Below are positions 1 through 9,881 of a stretch of 64,000 nt of DNA, piece by piece. Origin of the DNA: Aedes albopictus (taxonomy: Eukaryota; Arthropoda; Insecta; Diptera; Culicidae). The stretch's first letter is position 1. The number at the start of each line of letters is the position of its first letter. The stretch covers positions 318,724,739 to 318,788,738 of the forward strand of contig NC_085137.1 in the NCBI RefSeq assembly GCF_035046485.1. The letters are read 5' to 3'. The notes beneath the pieces are model-generated. The model had not been told where the DNA came from. It ran no database searches and worked only from the letters and a program-made list of their open reading frames with translations. The position numbers were made by a program, and so were the translations under genes.

Positions 1-384
1 GTAAAGGAGAACCAAACCAATAAATGCGACACATTAAATGACTTTTTAGGTAACCTGATGAACGGTTAACAAGAAAAACAATCATAGACCACATTTTGGA
101 AAACCAATAGTGTGGCGAAACTGGTTCCAGATGCCCCGCCGGAAGTGGTCAAATGTAAAACGGAACCAAACGCATGCATACAGCACAATTAATAACGGCT
201 TCTTCGATAACGCGAAGAACGGTCAGCAAGAAAATAGTCTCATGCCACATTTAAGACTACCGGTAGTGTTCCGGAACCAGTTTCGAGTGTCTCGCCGGAA
301 CTGGCAAAATGCACAAATGAACTACACCCATGCATGCGGTACATCAATTCGCGACTTTCTAGGAAAACTGATTAACAATTTGCA
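1..384. repeat. Diverged satellite units, block 1
   Basis: About two decayed units of a roughly 150-190 bp repeat. Recurrent landmarks are a GCCGGAAGTGGTCAAATGT-like box, a GGAACCA box, a CCCATGCATG-like box and a GACCACATTT box. The same order returns at 740-865 and 2900-3260, so this was one array later split by insertions. The short open frame here is a by-product of the repeat, not a gene. The unit layout resembles satellite-like repeats I associate with Aedes; that family link is from memory and untested. Confidence 0.6.
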
Positions 385-739
385 TTAAGGCGAAACCGGA
401 AGCATTTCCTCACTTTTTGGTTTTTAATTTTATTATATAATAACGAAGCAATATTTTCAAAATTGGTTTTCGTGCACATGTAGAGTATGGATCAAGGTAT
501 CTTCTTTTTTTGTAGTGGAAAATGTTTTTCTTTTTTGCAGAAACCATTTTTGAACAAAATTTCACGAAAAAATGGTTTCTGCAAAAATCGAAAACATTTT
601 CCAGCTCAAAAAAAATCAGAAGATATCTTGATCCACACTCTACATGTGCACGAGAACCGATTTTTGAAAATATTGCTTCGTTACTTAATAAAAAATCAAA
701 AACCAAAAAAATGAGAAAAAGCTTCCAGTTTCACCTTAA
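385..739. mobile_element. Fold-back MITE with TTAA target sites, copy 1
   Basis: The two arms (about 150 bp each) are inverted copies of each other. The ends read TTAAGGCGAAACCGGAAG on the left and CAGTTTCACCTTAA on the right, giving TTAA at 385-388 and 736-739, as in piggyBac-type target duplication. It is inserted in the satellite. A second copy lies at 4296-4567. No protein is encoded; the short frames inside are antisense pairs produced by the palindrome. Confidence 0.85.
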
Positions 740-865
740 GCTAGACTAAGTCCACATCAGGGACATTCGGTAAGTGGTAAAATGTGAACCGAAAGTGGCT
801 TGGAAAGTGGTAAAATGTGAAATTGAACCAATCCCATGCGTGTGGTACCATAAAATCACGCTAAT
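740..865. repeat. Diverged satellite units, block 2
   Basis: Contains two GTGGTAAAATGTGAA-type boxes followed by a GAACCAATCCCATGCG box. It is the continuation of the array at 1-384 on the other side of the MITE at 385-739. From 865 to about 1000 I see nothing further. Confidence 0.5.
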
Positions 866-999
866 TCAAAATGATTGCTGTCAAATAACCTGGGTAAACT
901 TTTAATTCGATAAACTAACTCTATTTTAGTTTTTGTTCACATTGTAGGATTGTACACAAATCCTACAGATATGGAGTCAATTCGTTATACTGACAAATC

Positions 1000-1118
1000 C
1001 CAAAACCAGCAGCGCTTTGAAGGCCGTTATGCGATTTCATTACAGCTAGAAGCTGTAATAAAGAAACTGTTGGCATACCAACACGGCTTGTCAAATGTAA
1101 ACATTGTTGTCAAAACAA
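1000..1118 (+). repeat. Dispersed repeat, copy A (pair of 2093-2198)
   Basis: This stretch aligns by eye to 2093-2198: CAGCAGCGCTTTG, AGCTAGAAGCTGT, AAGAA(A/C)CTGYTGGC and CAATGTAAACATT-like blocks recur in order. The + frame is open in this copy (62 codons from 950), but the second copy does not keep a matching frame, so I do not call it a gene. The two copies bracket the MITE at 1171-1734 and the hairpin at 1781-1925. Confidence 0.55.
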
Positions 1119-1170
1119 ACGTTAAGCGGGATATATAGCTACTTCACAAATTCTTCACAGCTATCCATTA

Positions 1171-1734
1171 GGCCGTCCCTATTTTTGCAAAAGATGGAAA
1201 TGTTAAAAATTCAATATTGCAAAACGATCGTTTTAGCTAAAAAACCATCATGCCAAAATTTGAAGTCCGTATCTGAAGGCTAGTGGTCCCCCACGGGGAC
1301 TAAAATTCTCACAAATTGTATGGGGTCCCAAAAATCGTGCTCAGAATTGCGATAGCTCTTTTCGTTTTTGAGTTATCGGACAAAATATGGCAGGTTCCCC
1401 CAGGGATCTTAAAAAATGGTCAAAATGTTCAATTTTAAATAGTTTTTCGTCAATAACTCAGAAACGAAAAGAGATATTGCAATTCTGAGCACATTTTTGG
1501 CCCTTTAGGGTCCTAAAATCACCAATTCTAGTAGAATAGGGTATATTCTTCGTTGAAAAAATTCCATGATTTTTTTGACCCCATACAATTTTTGCGAACT
1601 TTAGGCCCCGTGGGGGACCACTTAGCCTTGAGATACGGACTTCAAATTTTGGCATGATGGTTTTTTAGCTAAAACGATCGTTTTGCAATATTGAACTTTT
1701 AACATTTCCAACTTTTGCAAAAATAGGGACGGCC
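1171..1734. mobile_element. Long fold-back MITE with TA target sites
   Basis: Terminal inverted repeats begin GGCCGTCCCTATTTTTGCAA, and the right end is its complement. TA flanks both sides (1169-1170 and 1735-1736). The arms stay complementary for well over 100 bp, including the AACGATCGTTTT block and the CCCCCACGGGG/CCCCGTGGGGG blocks. TA duplication fits mariner/Tc1-type mobilisation. There is no transposase frame. Confidence 0.88.
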
Positions 1735-1780
1735 TACTGCTACTATCCATCTCTGTGCTGTGAAATTATTTGGGTTACTG

Positions 1781-1925
1781 GAAACATTTGGTGGCTACGC
1801 AGTCTTTATTCTTTAAACGGGTTTATTGTTTACCCAACGTTTCGGCACTTAGGGAAGTGCCGAAACGTTGGGTAAACAATAAACCCGTTTAAAGAATAAA
1901 GACTGCGTAGCCACCAAAAGTTTCC
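1781..1925. repeat. Near-perfect 145-bp hairpin
   Basis: Arms of about 70 bp (1781-1850 and 1855-1925) are separated by only 4 bases. One mismatch is visible near the outer end. A transcript would form a long hairpin. The flanks share TTTGGGTTAC (about 1769 and 1961), so this may be the core of a small MITE. Confidence 0.85.
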
Positions 1926-2092
1926 AGTTAAAGTAACAGTCGTTCCCTTAAAAGCAATATTTGGGTTACTTTTATTGCACTTTAATTCAATGCCGGAAGA
2001 TTTGCCGGAAGATGTGCAAATCGAGTAAGAGTCCCAGCCAATACAACAGCTGCTTTTATACAGTACGTTTTGTAATGTTGCCAAATACACAC

Positions 2093-2198
2093 AACAGCAG
2101 CGCTTTGTAGCTGTTTAAAGAACACTCTTTCAGCTAGAAGCTGTGACGAAGAACCTGCTGGCGCAACCACACAGCTTGTTCAATGTAAACATTATTGC
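2093..2198 (+). repeat. Dispersed repeat, copy B (pair of 1000-1118)
   Basis: Homologous by eye to 1000-1118, in the same orientation, about 1.1 kb away. The reading frame of copy A is broken here. Confidence 0.5.
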
Positions 2199-2287
2199 GT
2201 TTGACGTTTCACAAGCTTTCGCAGTAAGATGAAGTTGGGTAAGGTGTCTTGTGGCACAATTATGAAGCCTTGTCTGAGTAAAACAAA

Positions 2288-2354
2288 ACGGGCGATCCAG
2301 AGATGAACCAGCCCAGGGCTGAAAATCTCTTTAATAAAGACAAAAAAAAAAACG
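2288..2354 (+). mobile_element. Feilai-type SINE, 3' end only
   Basis: The block CCAGAGATGAACCAGCCCAG, the GGGCTGAAAATCTC block and the final AATAAAGAC plus poly(A) match the tail of the fuller copy at 33250-33433. The tRNA-like head is missing, so this is a truncated insertion on +. Feilai is the classic tRNA-derived SINE of Aedes aegypti (established knowledge). Confidence 0.75.
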
Positions 2355-2899
2355 GGCTATTTTCTATGCTACTTATATATAGCAGTGTGGCAGCGAGGAC
2401 ATCATCGGGACCAATGGATACGGAGAACGGGAGTTCGATTCCAAGTAGCAGCAAGTACTTCAATTATTCAATTTTAAAAGCGAGGATTCCAGTTTCACAT
2501 GTATTGCGTCACGGTATCCATAACCTAATTATATTTAATCAATTAATTTGGGGATGCCGTATAACTATTATTTAACAACTGCGAAAAGGCTGAAAATGCG
2601 CCTTCTCAAGATGTTAATCAGTTAGTGGTTACATAGGAGTCGAGAAAAGAGCTATGACTTAGTGGCATAGAAGCTGCTTGCACAGCATGTACAAGTGGAT
2701 TAAGTTCGCCGGATTCATTGGTATAGGGCTTGCATAGAAGCTTCCGTCCATATATACAACACAGTAACTCAGCATCAAGCCGTATTGAGGACGCTTTGTT
2801 GACGTTTATATTCAAAATAAATGTTAGTTGGGGAATACGCGGGGTTTAACAGTACATCAAATAGCAGCTTTTTTGATTACACGATGATCGATCCGTAGG
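2355..2899. other. No recognised feature
   Basis: AT-rich DNA between the SINE tail and the next satellite block. Only short frames are present, with no recognisable domain. Confidence 0.5.
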
Positions 2900-3260
2900 A
2901 CCATATTTTAGACAACCGGTAGTGTCCCGAAACCAGTTCTGGGTGTCCCACTGAAAGTTGTCAAATGTAAAAGTGATCTATACCCACGCATGAGATAAAT
3001 CAAATCGTTTTTTTCTTTTGAGGTAACATAATGAACGTTAGCAATGAACTAGTCAAAGACTATATTTGGGAGACCCTGTAGTGCATCGAAAGTAACCAAA
3101 AGTACCATGCGACACATCACATCACGGCTTTTTCAATAACCCGAATAACGACTAACTAGAAAATAGACTCATACCACATTAGAGACTATCAGTAGCATTG
3201 CACAACCCTTGGCACAACCAGCGTCTGGTGCTTCGCCGGAAATACGAAAGTAAATAAAAT
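2900..3260. repeat. Diverged satellite units, block 3
   Basis: Two to three further units of the satellite seen at 1-384. Visible are the GACCATATTTTAGACAACC box, GGTAGTGTCCCGAAACCAG, a GTCAAATGTAAAA box and an ACCCACGCATGAG box, followed by a poorer copy. Downstream to 3598 there is no recognised feature. Confidence 0.6.
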
Positions 3261-3598
3261 CAATGCAAGCGATAAATATGTGTAAGAGAGCAAAATCTTG
3301 ACAAATTAACCCACATACAAACAGACGTCTCACTATACTCAATACCTATCGTTCTTATTTTCAACGGTCAATAAAATATAGCCTAAAATGTGCAGAAAAA
3401 ACTTTGTCGAAGACCGAAAATTGATCTGTGATTGTGTAAAAAGTTATATCTTAGCTTGTTTAGTATCGTCTTAATATTGGTCAGTCTCCAGTGTTATTGA
3501 AGGTGTTCAAGTAGTCAACTGAGAAGTCTGATATTATTCAGCCCTGCTTATACTTTGAACATAACGTCGGACTATGTGCCATCAATAAGTTTTAAGTC

Positions 3599-3684
3599 AA
3601 TCCGGATATTTTTGAAGTAAAGAAAGCATTTATCAAAGCCATCTTTGAATAAAATGCTTCCTTTACTTCAAAAATATCCGGATT
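3599..3684. repeat. 86-bp hairpin
   Basis: AATCCGGATATTTTTGAAGT at the left is matched by its reverse complement at the right end. The arms are about 38 bp, with a short loop. Confidence 0.85.
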
Positions 3685-3876
3685 CAGCGCACTTTGATTT
3701 ACGTCGACGGAAAGATTGTGAGAACATATTCGACGAGAAAGGCACAATTACCACTAGGTGGATTAATTTGGGTATGCTACCGGAGAACTAACATGTGATA
3801 AGAACTAGAAGCGGTTGAAAGTTAATTTAGTTTAACATTTGTTGCTAATTTCCATTTGAATTAAAGCGGTTTCCAT

Positions 3877-4135
3877 ATTTTTGCTGATGGAACCGAAATC
3901 ATAAATCATAAGTAGGTACAAATATCATCATGATTTCATAAAATTTCGTCATCTTCCTAGAGTACATGTGGCATAATTTCATGCCGCAAATTTAAAATAT
4001 TGGCAATTTTTACCAATGGAACTAAAACCATAAACGATATGCACGAGTTCCATGAATAAGGATTATGATTCCATACATATTCGTCATGATGCAGTGTACA
4101 TGCGGCATGATTTCAAGCAGTAAATTTATAATAAT
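3877..4135 (+). repeat. Diverged tandem duplication, about 128-bp unit
   Basis: Unit 1 (about 3877-4005) and unit 2 (about 4006-4135) share the order TTTTTxCxxATGGAAC, ATAAxxATA, ATTTCGTCAT-like, GTACATGxGGCAT, ATTTCA and GCAxxAAATTTA. Identity is moderate. Confidence 0.55.
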
Positions 4136-4295
4136 TTGTACTAAACATTAGAAATGTAGCGTCGAAACTATGTCACAGCAAAACTCGTCTTGATATCATG
4201 CCGATTTTTCATGGTGTATACTTATAACATAAATACACACATTTATCGCCAAATCATGACGCATTTTGCCAGTTTCGGGTTCCGGATTTTTACCC

Positions 4296-4567
4296 GTGTA
4301 TGGATCAAGGTATCTTCTGATTTTTTTTTTTTTTTTTTTTGAGGTGGAAAATGTTTTTTATTTTTGCAGAAACTATTTTTTTGTGAAATTTTGTTCAAAA
4401 ATGGTTTCTGCAAAAACGAAAAATATTTTCAATTACAAAAAAAAATCAGAAGATACCTTGATCCATACTCTACATGTGCACGAAAACCGATTTTGCAAAT
4501 ATTACTTCGTCATTTAATGAAAAATAAAAAACCAAAAAGTGAGGAAATGCTTCCAGTTTCGCCTTAA
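4296..4567. mobile_element. Fold-back MITE, copy 2 (truncated left end)
   Basis: Second copy of the element at 385-739. GTATGGATCAAGGTATCTTC and its complement form the arms, and the right end finishes TTTCGCCTTAA with TTAA at 4564-4567. The left outer arm is lost before GTATGGATC. A run of about 20 T lies in the left arm near 4321-4340. Confidence 0.8.
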
Positions 4568-4790
4568 GTGAAGTTGAATTATGGCTTCCTTATTTCGAGC
4601 AATTCAGGCTGAAAATGACTTCCACTGTCGCCAAGCCTTTCGAAGAATATATTGATGTGTTTACCTATTTAGCAGATGCGTAGCCTGAACGTTGACAAAA
4701 TATCAAGTCACGAGCATCAGCAATCGCAAAGCATAGCATATATGGATGCTTTAATAGTTGCTATCATAGTTGAATGTTGTTGTATTTTAA

Positions 4791-5034
4791 GGACAAACGT
4801 CTTGAAATCCCGCTTCAATTGTGCACCAGAACTTCAGACGCACAAATCTCAAGACGCAAGCTTTAAACAACAATGCATTTTATTATTCTGATCTTGCTCA
4901 CTTGTAATTAGCTTAAAATGAGAAGCTCAGGTGCGCTGGTTTTGTTTACGAAGAGTTTTGTGCCCTCGAAATCGTGAGTAGGTGCCAAAGTCGGCCATTG
5001 TGGCGGCCATGTTGGGATTCTAACAAGTCTGTCC
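4791..5034 (+). mobile_element. TTAA-flanked MITE, family G copy 1
   Basis: The ends are GGACAAACGTCTTG and CAAGTCTGTCC (short imperfect inverted repeats). TTAA lies on both sides. The whole 244 bp is repeated in opposite orientation at 7971-8214, about 80-90% identical by eye. Confidence 0.8.
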
Positions 5035-5364
5035 TTAAAGTGCAAGAGATGTTTCATCAATAATGTTCAAGTGAGTGAGAAAACAGCGATCTGATAAACT
5101 TGCCAATTGACGTTAATACGTAATAATAACGTATTCATGACATATTTAAGCACAAAGGTTATAACTATGTGCTGCTGATGTTTTACATATCAACTTCAAT
5201 TGAAAGAAGATGATGATACAACAATCTTGTTTAATCAACGTTGAATTTATGTTACTACAACGTGTAGTGAGATTGATAAAAAAATCACGTATTTGTTATT
5301 GCCAAACATAGATAAAACATGATCTCAACACAAGATGTGCACAGATACGATTTTTTGTGTTACT
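5035..5364. other. No recognised feature
   Basis: AT-rich spacer between the MITE and the R1 fragment. It probably represents decayed 5' flank; no motif is recognised. Confidence 0.4.
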
Positions 5365-5713
5365 TGGGAACTCGGAGTCATGATCGATGATAAGCTGAAC
5401 TTTGGCAGCCACGTGGAGTATGCTTGCAAGAGGGCAAGTATGGCGATTACGGCACTATCGAAGATTATGTCAAATAGCTCGGCAATAGTCTCGAGTAAGC
5501 GTAGACTTCTCGCGACAGTAGCGGTTTCTACGTATACTACGGTATGGTGCCGCTGCATGGTCGAGCGCGCTAGAGGTCAAGCGAAACGTAGAGCGGCTCG
5601 AAAGTACACACAGGTTGATGGGCCTTAGGGTCATCAGCGCATACCGTACGGTGTCAAAGGACGCGATATGCATGCTGGCGGGTATGATGCCCATAGCACT
5701 TATGGTGTCAGAG
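5365..5713 (+). pseudogene. R1-type LINE, end of reverse transcriptase and post-RT linker
   Basis: The translation starts at a GVMIDDKLNFGSHVEYAC block, the usual thumb/post-RT segment of R1-clade reverse transcriptases, then continues SKRRLLATVAV. A single frameshift near 5540 moves the match into the next frame, where RVISAYRTVSKDAIC and GMMPIALMVSE follow to 5713. The element is 5' truncated, with no RT catalytic motif in this piece. It stops exactly at the LOA insertion (5714-7525) and resumes at 7526. It is a dead copy. Confidence 0.88.
5703..5713. repeat. Target-site duplication, left copy of the LOA insertion
   Basis: TGGTGTCAGAG, repeated exactly at 7526-7536. Removing 5714-7525 plus one copy rejoins the R1 reading path at the VSE codons. 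Confidence 0.9.
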
Positions 5714-7525
5714 GTATCAGGTATCAGTAGGTCGGCTCAAGAGGCACGTTCTCCTCCATTTGGGAAATTTGTGCCATCGCCATGAATACGAGCCTATTCA
5801 TCATTTACCTGAGGGAGAGCGAAAGGAGGAATAAGGGATGGGATAGGGAAAGGGAAGGTAAGGGAATAGGGTCGATATAATCGCATAAGCGTACCACAAC
5901 GGGTTCAAACAGCGGCCTGAAAAGGGCACTGTAGAAAACGCATAAAGCGTAAAGTAAGCCTATAGCTACTTGCCACAACGGGTTCAGAACAACAGAACAT
6001 CCTGAAGATTCAGGCTTCTTAGGTCAGATTCACTTAATCAAGTGTTTACCGAGTACTCGGAAACGCAGTTGCGTAAAAAACTGGGTAGTTACATATCAAA
6101 TGATTCAAAGTTCCACAGTCGGATTCTCAGCTAAGATAAACAAATGAAGCAGCCTGTTGAGGCTTGTGATGGAAAAAATCATAAGTAGGAAAACCACATT
6201 GAGTTATCTCAATTGCGTTTCTGCTACGAGATTCCTCAAAAGTCATGGCAAGACTCCCGCATGGGGGCATCCACAAACACTCAATTTCCTAATCGCTGCT
6301 TGACGTAATGCCGAGAAGAGATGTTGGTTTTTGGTAAATCCAATTGGAAATCATTGAAAGATAAATAGGACAATCCATGCGGCTTCCAATATGGAATCGA
6401 AAGGTTCGTGTTCAAAAGTATCCTGGAAATCCGAGAAAACACCCAAACAAAATTATTTTTGAATGAATGCGTTTCCGATATCGTAAACAACATTGTGTAA
6501 ACAAATCACAGTGGACTTTCCATTTTGGTAAGCATGTTGGTTCCTATGGAGAGGCATGTTTGCTAAAAAAAACATCACGGGTGTGATGCTCGACAAAGCG
6601 TGCTAATCATTTCAAAAGAAAGAGGTCAAATTGATAGATTTGATCTTCATACGAAGACATTATCCACTTACGGAATAAACTTGACAGTATAATCCCACCA
6701 AGATTTGGGAATGGCAAGGCTGCAAACAAGTAGTTTTATCAAAACATGTTGGGGCTCGAGGCATGACACGCAAGACTGTCATTTCAATTTTACTGAAAGT
6801 AACAAACATCGGGTCAAACGCAAAATGCGAAACCATATTGGTGTTAATTAAAACATTACATCTACATAGAAATCCTACCTACGAAAGTAAGGTTCTTGGA
6901 CCAAAGCTGTTCTTCTATGCTGAAGATTGATCTGAGCTGTCATAACCATAGCCACTACCCAAACTAGGTACGGTCAAACTCTTACAATCACAACACAAGA
7001 AAAAAGAGCAGCGGTAAAAACCAATTCGGTTTCGATTGAAGAGCGCCAGAGACGAACATACACAGAGGACACTGTGAAGAACGCATAATGCGAAGAGCCA
7101 TATAGGTTATAATTAAAACTAATAAACAACATGCTAATAATCCAACCCATATTGAGCCACGCAGTTGAGACTTAAGAAAGATAGCAGATTATCTCGGAGA
7201 AACACAAGGTCAACTGCACCATTGCTCCGGTTAGCGCAGTAAGGGCAGAATACTGTGGAGGGCGCCCTAGTACTCCACAGGCTCCGTTTGTAGTTAGGTT
7301 TTTTTAGACCCCCCTAACCATTCATTCTTTGGCACGGAAAGCATAAAGCCGCATAACCATGAATTAGAGGTCACCTGTTTAGTGGACTCTTACCACTGGA
7401 TCAGGCGATCCGTAGTGTTATTCTTAGCCAATTGAGACAACCGCTACCGACACTACACAGCTATCTAGGCTGATCGGGAAAAGAAGTTAACATTGATGGT
7501 CAACTTCCAAAGGAGCCCGAACAGC
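5714..7525 (-). mobile_element. Internally deleted LOA-type LINE with intact TSD
   Basis: An 1812-bp insertion inside the R1 copy. Read on minus it starts near 7525 with a 5' region shared with 33085-34045, enters an endonuclease start (ALVQEPY near 6890), then jumps to RT segments (KSW and FIPKV blocks, YQNGKSTVICLHNV, and a decayed CPxxGVL block). It then jumps again, near 6160, from the expected RT catalytic region to the last part of the RNase H/tail domain (QQAxSF block). It ends with a 3' UTR also seen at 25671-25954 and 47474-47736, finishing in CTGATAC-type repeats. Most of the endonuclease, the RT palm and RNase H are absent. There are many stops. Confidence 0.8.
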
Positions 7526-7966
7526 TGGTGTCAGAGGACGAGGAGTGCTTCACGTGACGTGGCACAAGAGGCACGAGACGGATTGCCAGAACATCGCCGA
7601 TGTTGAAATGGCAGAGGGATTGATCATCCTCCAGCAAGGGCAGATGGACACACAGGCTCATACCGAGCGTGTCTAAGTGGGCGAGCAGGCCCCATGGCGA
7701 GGTGAATTTTCACTTGACACAATTTCTGTCAGGCCATGGGCGCTTTAGGTGGTATCTGCACAGATTCGAACAAACAGGTTCTCCTACATGTCCGGAGTGT
7801 GCAGACTGCGACGAGACCGCGGAGCATGGGCTCTTTGAATGTCCACGCTTCGTGGAGCAAAGGTCGAGTATGCAGGAGGTATGCGGTAGAGATATCACTC
7901 TCGACAACATTGTTGAAAGGATGTGTACGGGGAGGACAAGTGGGATGCCGTTTTTTCCACGGTATC
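7526..7966 (+). pseudogene. R1-type LINE, C-terminal region with CCHC-like zinc knuckle
   Basis: Continuation of the element at 5365-5713. After the second TSD copy come VSEDEECF, a stop-broken linker (RGTRGTRR, GRWTHRLIPSVSKW) and then an open stretch PHGEVNFHLTQFLSGHGRF. A CPECADCDETAEHGLFECPR segment follows, with Cys/His spacing of the R1-clade C-terminal zinc knuckle. The frame is cut by the MITE at 7971. Stops at about 7556 and 7620 show it is dead. A further R1-like tail may lie at 8215-8317. Confidence 0.88.
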
Positions 7967-7970
7967 TTAA

Positions 7971-8214
7971 GGACAGACTTGTTAAAGTCCCAAAATGGCC
8001 GCCACGATGGCCGACTTCGGCACCTACTCACGATTTCGAGGGCACAAATCTCTTCGTAATCAGAACCAGCGCATCTGATTATCTTATTTTAAGCTTATCA
8101 CAAGTGAGCAAGAACAGAATAATAAAATGCTTTGTTGTGTAAAGCTTGCTTCTTGAGATTTGTGCGTTTGAAGTTTTGATGAACTGTTGAAGTGGGATGT
8201 CAAGACGTTTGTCC
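7971..8214 (-). mobile_element. TTAA-flanked MITE, family G copy 2 (inverted)
   Basis: Reverse-complement copy of 4791-5034, inserted in the R1 C-terminal region. The left flank is TTAA (7967-7970); the right flank is TTGA (one change). The ends are GGACAGACTTG and its partner CAAGACGTTTGTCC. Confidence 0.8.
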
Positions 8215-8317
8215 TTGAACCGCCCTTGAACTACAGAGAAAATGGCGAGCCGAACAACAGCTAGTTGAGTTGGCTCCCAATCCAGGAGCTTGAGCCCATC
8301 GGGTAGTCTATGTATTA

Positions 8318-8483
8318 GGGTTCATTCAAATATTACGTAACGCAAAATATGACAATTTTAGACCCCCTCCCTCCCCCACGTAACAAATTTTGCATGGAAG
8401 ATTTTGAAATTTTGTATTAAGCGTAACACAGTGCTAGACCCCCTCCCTCCCCCCATTGCGTTACGTAATATTTGAATGAACCC
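8318..8483. mobile_element. Short MITE with C-rich tracts (pyrimidine-tract family, copy 1)
   Basis: Inverted ends GGGTTCATTCAAATATTACG with TTA on both sides (8315-8317 and 8484-8486). Two CCCCCTCCCTCCCCC tracts lie inside, one per half. The 3-bp TTA duplication fits PIF/Harbinger-type mobilisation. Related in design to 16242-16413 and 44957-45122. Confidence 0.88.
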
Positions 8484-8719
8484 TTAGCCAGGGCCTGAGC
8501 CTCCGGGGAAGAGCGAACAACTTAAGGCGGTAACAGGTGGAACGCTTACCATTAGAGTGTACTCATTGTACGAAGTCATCCCCCTTCTCGAAGTCATCCC
8601 TAACGAGCGTACCGCGAAGGTAAGGAAGAGAGAGAAAGAGGTTTTAGTGTCGACCCCACATAACCCGAGGACCCACCTCTCGGGTATCTGTAGAAGCAGA
8701 TTTCCTCTTTCTATAAAAA
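8484..8719. other. No firm feature; possible R1 tail
   Basis: Contains AGGGCCTGAGCCTCCGGGG-like coding debris consistent with the end of the R1 copy interrupted by the MITE. I cannot place it by motif. Confidence 0.3.
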
Positions 8720-8800
8720 AAAGAGTATTCGGTGGTCAATTACATCAAAAGCAGCTTTTAGGTCCATATATACAGCATCCACTTGCGCATAACTTCAATC
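8720..8800 (-). pseudogene. RT remnant (Jockey/CR1-type, one motif)
   Basis: The minus-strand translation of about 8728-8784 gives QVDAVYMDLKAAFDVID, the first catalytic Asp block of Jockey/CR1-group reverse transcriptases. Flanking sequence on both sides has lost similarity. Only this motif supports it. Confidence 0.65.
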
Positions 8801-9420
8801 TGCAATATGCACGTACTTGTAAATTCCATCAATTTGGTTGTTACGGAACGATCTGGCATACATCCGAGATTATTAACTGTGCAATAGTATCGACAAAATG
8901 CTACAGGCTGGGTATTTTGCATTGTTCAGATCCCATTGAGATCATTGACCTATGCTCAGCATCTTCCGCGTGGCACCGATTGGCCTGCGAGCATCTTTAG
9001 GGAAGATCGGGTAACCAACCGCGGTAGAGGGAACTCGTGTCGAAGGCTGACAGGGAAAGGAGGGTTTGCTTCAGCAATTTTGAACTTCTGTTCTTTTGAA
9101 GGAGCGACTCAAAACAGCGTCTGGTCCCCACTATGGTCCTCCGGAAAGGAGGGGGTTGATGTCCGGCTCTGCATGCTGGCCGTTAATAAGAATTGCAATG
9201 AAAAATCAGCATCAGAATAATACGAACCGAGACCTACGACAATGACCTCTGCAAACAAAAAAAAAACCCCGAGGTCGGCATCGTAGCGCAACAGCATGAA
9301 GGGAACGTTTCGAGGTACCATCTACCAGAGCTGCGACACCACAGAGGCGCGTGATGGGTTGGTGGCCGATCGACGAAAAAATGACTGGTTCAGAATCGAT
9401 TCTTTACTTCCAGTATATTC

Positions 9421-9437
9421 GATGTCCGCGTCTTTTT
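9421..9437. repeat. TSD of the 9438-9650 SINE
   Basis: GATGTCCGCGTCTTTTT, repeated exactly at 9651-9667. Confidence 0.9.
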
Positions 9438-9650
9438 ATAAAAAAAAAAAAAGTGGAGCCTTGTAGCCGTGCGGTTAGAGTCACCAAGCTTCTAATCGCA
9501 CCATGCTATGGGGTGAGGGTTCGATTCCCGCTCCGGGCGATGAAACTTTTCATGAGGATAGTTTCTTCTCCGTATCCACTGGTGCATGCTCCGTGTGTCC
9601 CTTGTCTAGTGTTAAGTATTATTCAGACTGTGCAGCGTCTGACTGAAGAC
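9438..9650 (+). mobile_element. tRNA-derived SINE nested in the RTE copy
   Basis: 213 bp between exact 17-bp duplications. An A-box-like segment (GTAGCCGTGCGGTTAGAG) and a B box (GGTTCGATTCC, near 9518) are correctly ordered for RNA polymerase III, so orientation is +. The tRNA-like head is not a clean cloverleaf and is followed by a non-tRNA body, so it is a SINE rather than a tRNA gene. A run of A (about 9440-9452) sits before the head, on the opposite side from a normal SINE tail. Confidence 0.8.
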
Positions 9651-9785
9651 GATGTCCGCGTCTTTTTTTAAGATCAACGTTTTCAGTCCTCACTCTGGAA
9701 GCACTGATGATGACAAAAACGCATTCTACGCGCAGCTCGAACCGCGTATGACCGCTACGACGTTAAAATCATTATAGGAGACTTA

Positions 9786-9881
9786 GGGCCGATTTCTTCA
9801 CCTCGGCTTAACTCGTAAGCCAGGCTTACCCATATAGTTAAATCTGACTTAACGCCTAAGCCAGGGTTAAGAAATCAGCCC
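9786..9881. mobile_element. 96-bp MITE nested in the RTE endonuclease
   Basis: Ends GGGCCGATTTCTT and AAGAAATCAGCCC with TTA duplicated (9783-9785, 9882-9884). Removal rejoins the codons for GDL and NAQV exactly as in the other RTE copy. The 3-bp TTA points to PIF/Harbinger-type mobilisation. Confidence 0.9.

Noticed and set aside
410..749. Three overlapping 75-98 codon frames on both strands
   Set aside because: Produced by the palindromic MITE; both strands read nearly the same sequence.
7729..8059. Three overlapping frames on both strands around the R1 C-terminus
   Set aside because: Only the + frame from 7669 carries the zinc-knuckle and QFLSGHG signature; the others are shadows.
4791..8214. 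Single large foldback transposon with 244-bp ends
   Set aside because: Each end has its own short inverted ends and TTAA-like flanks, so two separate MITE insertions are simpler.
9438..9650. Functional tRNA gene
   Set aside because: A and B boxes exist, but the acceptor and T stems do not pair well, and the whole 213 bp is bounded by TSDs.
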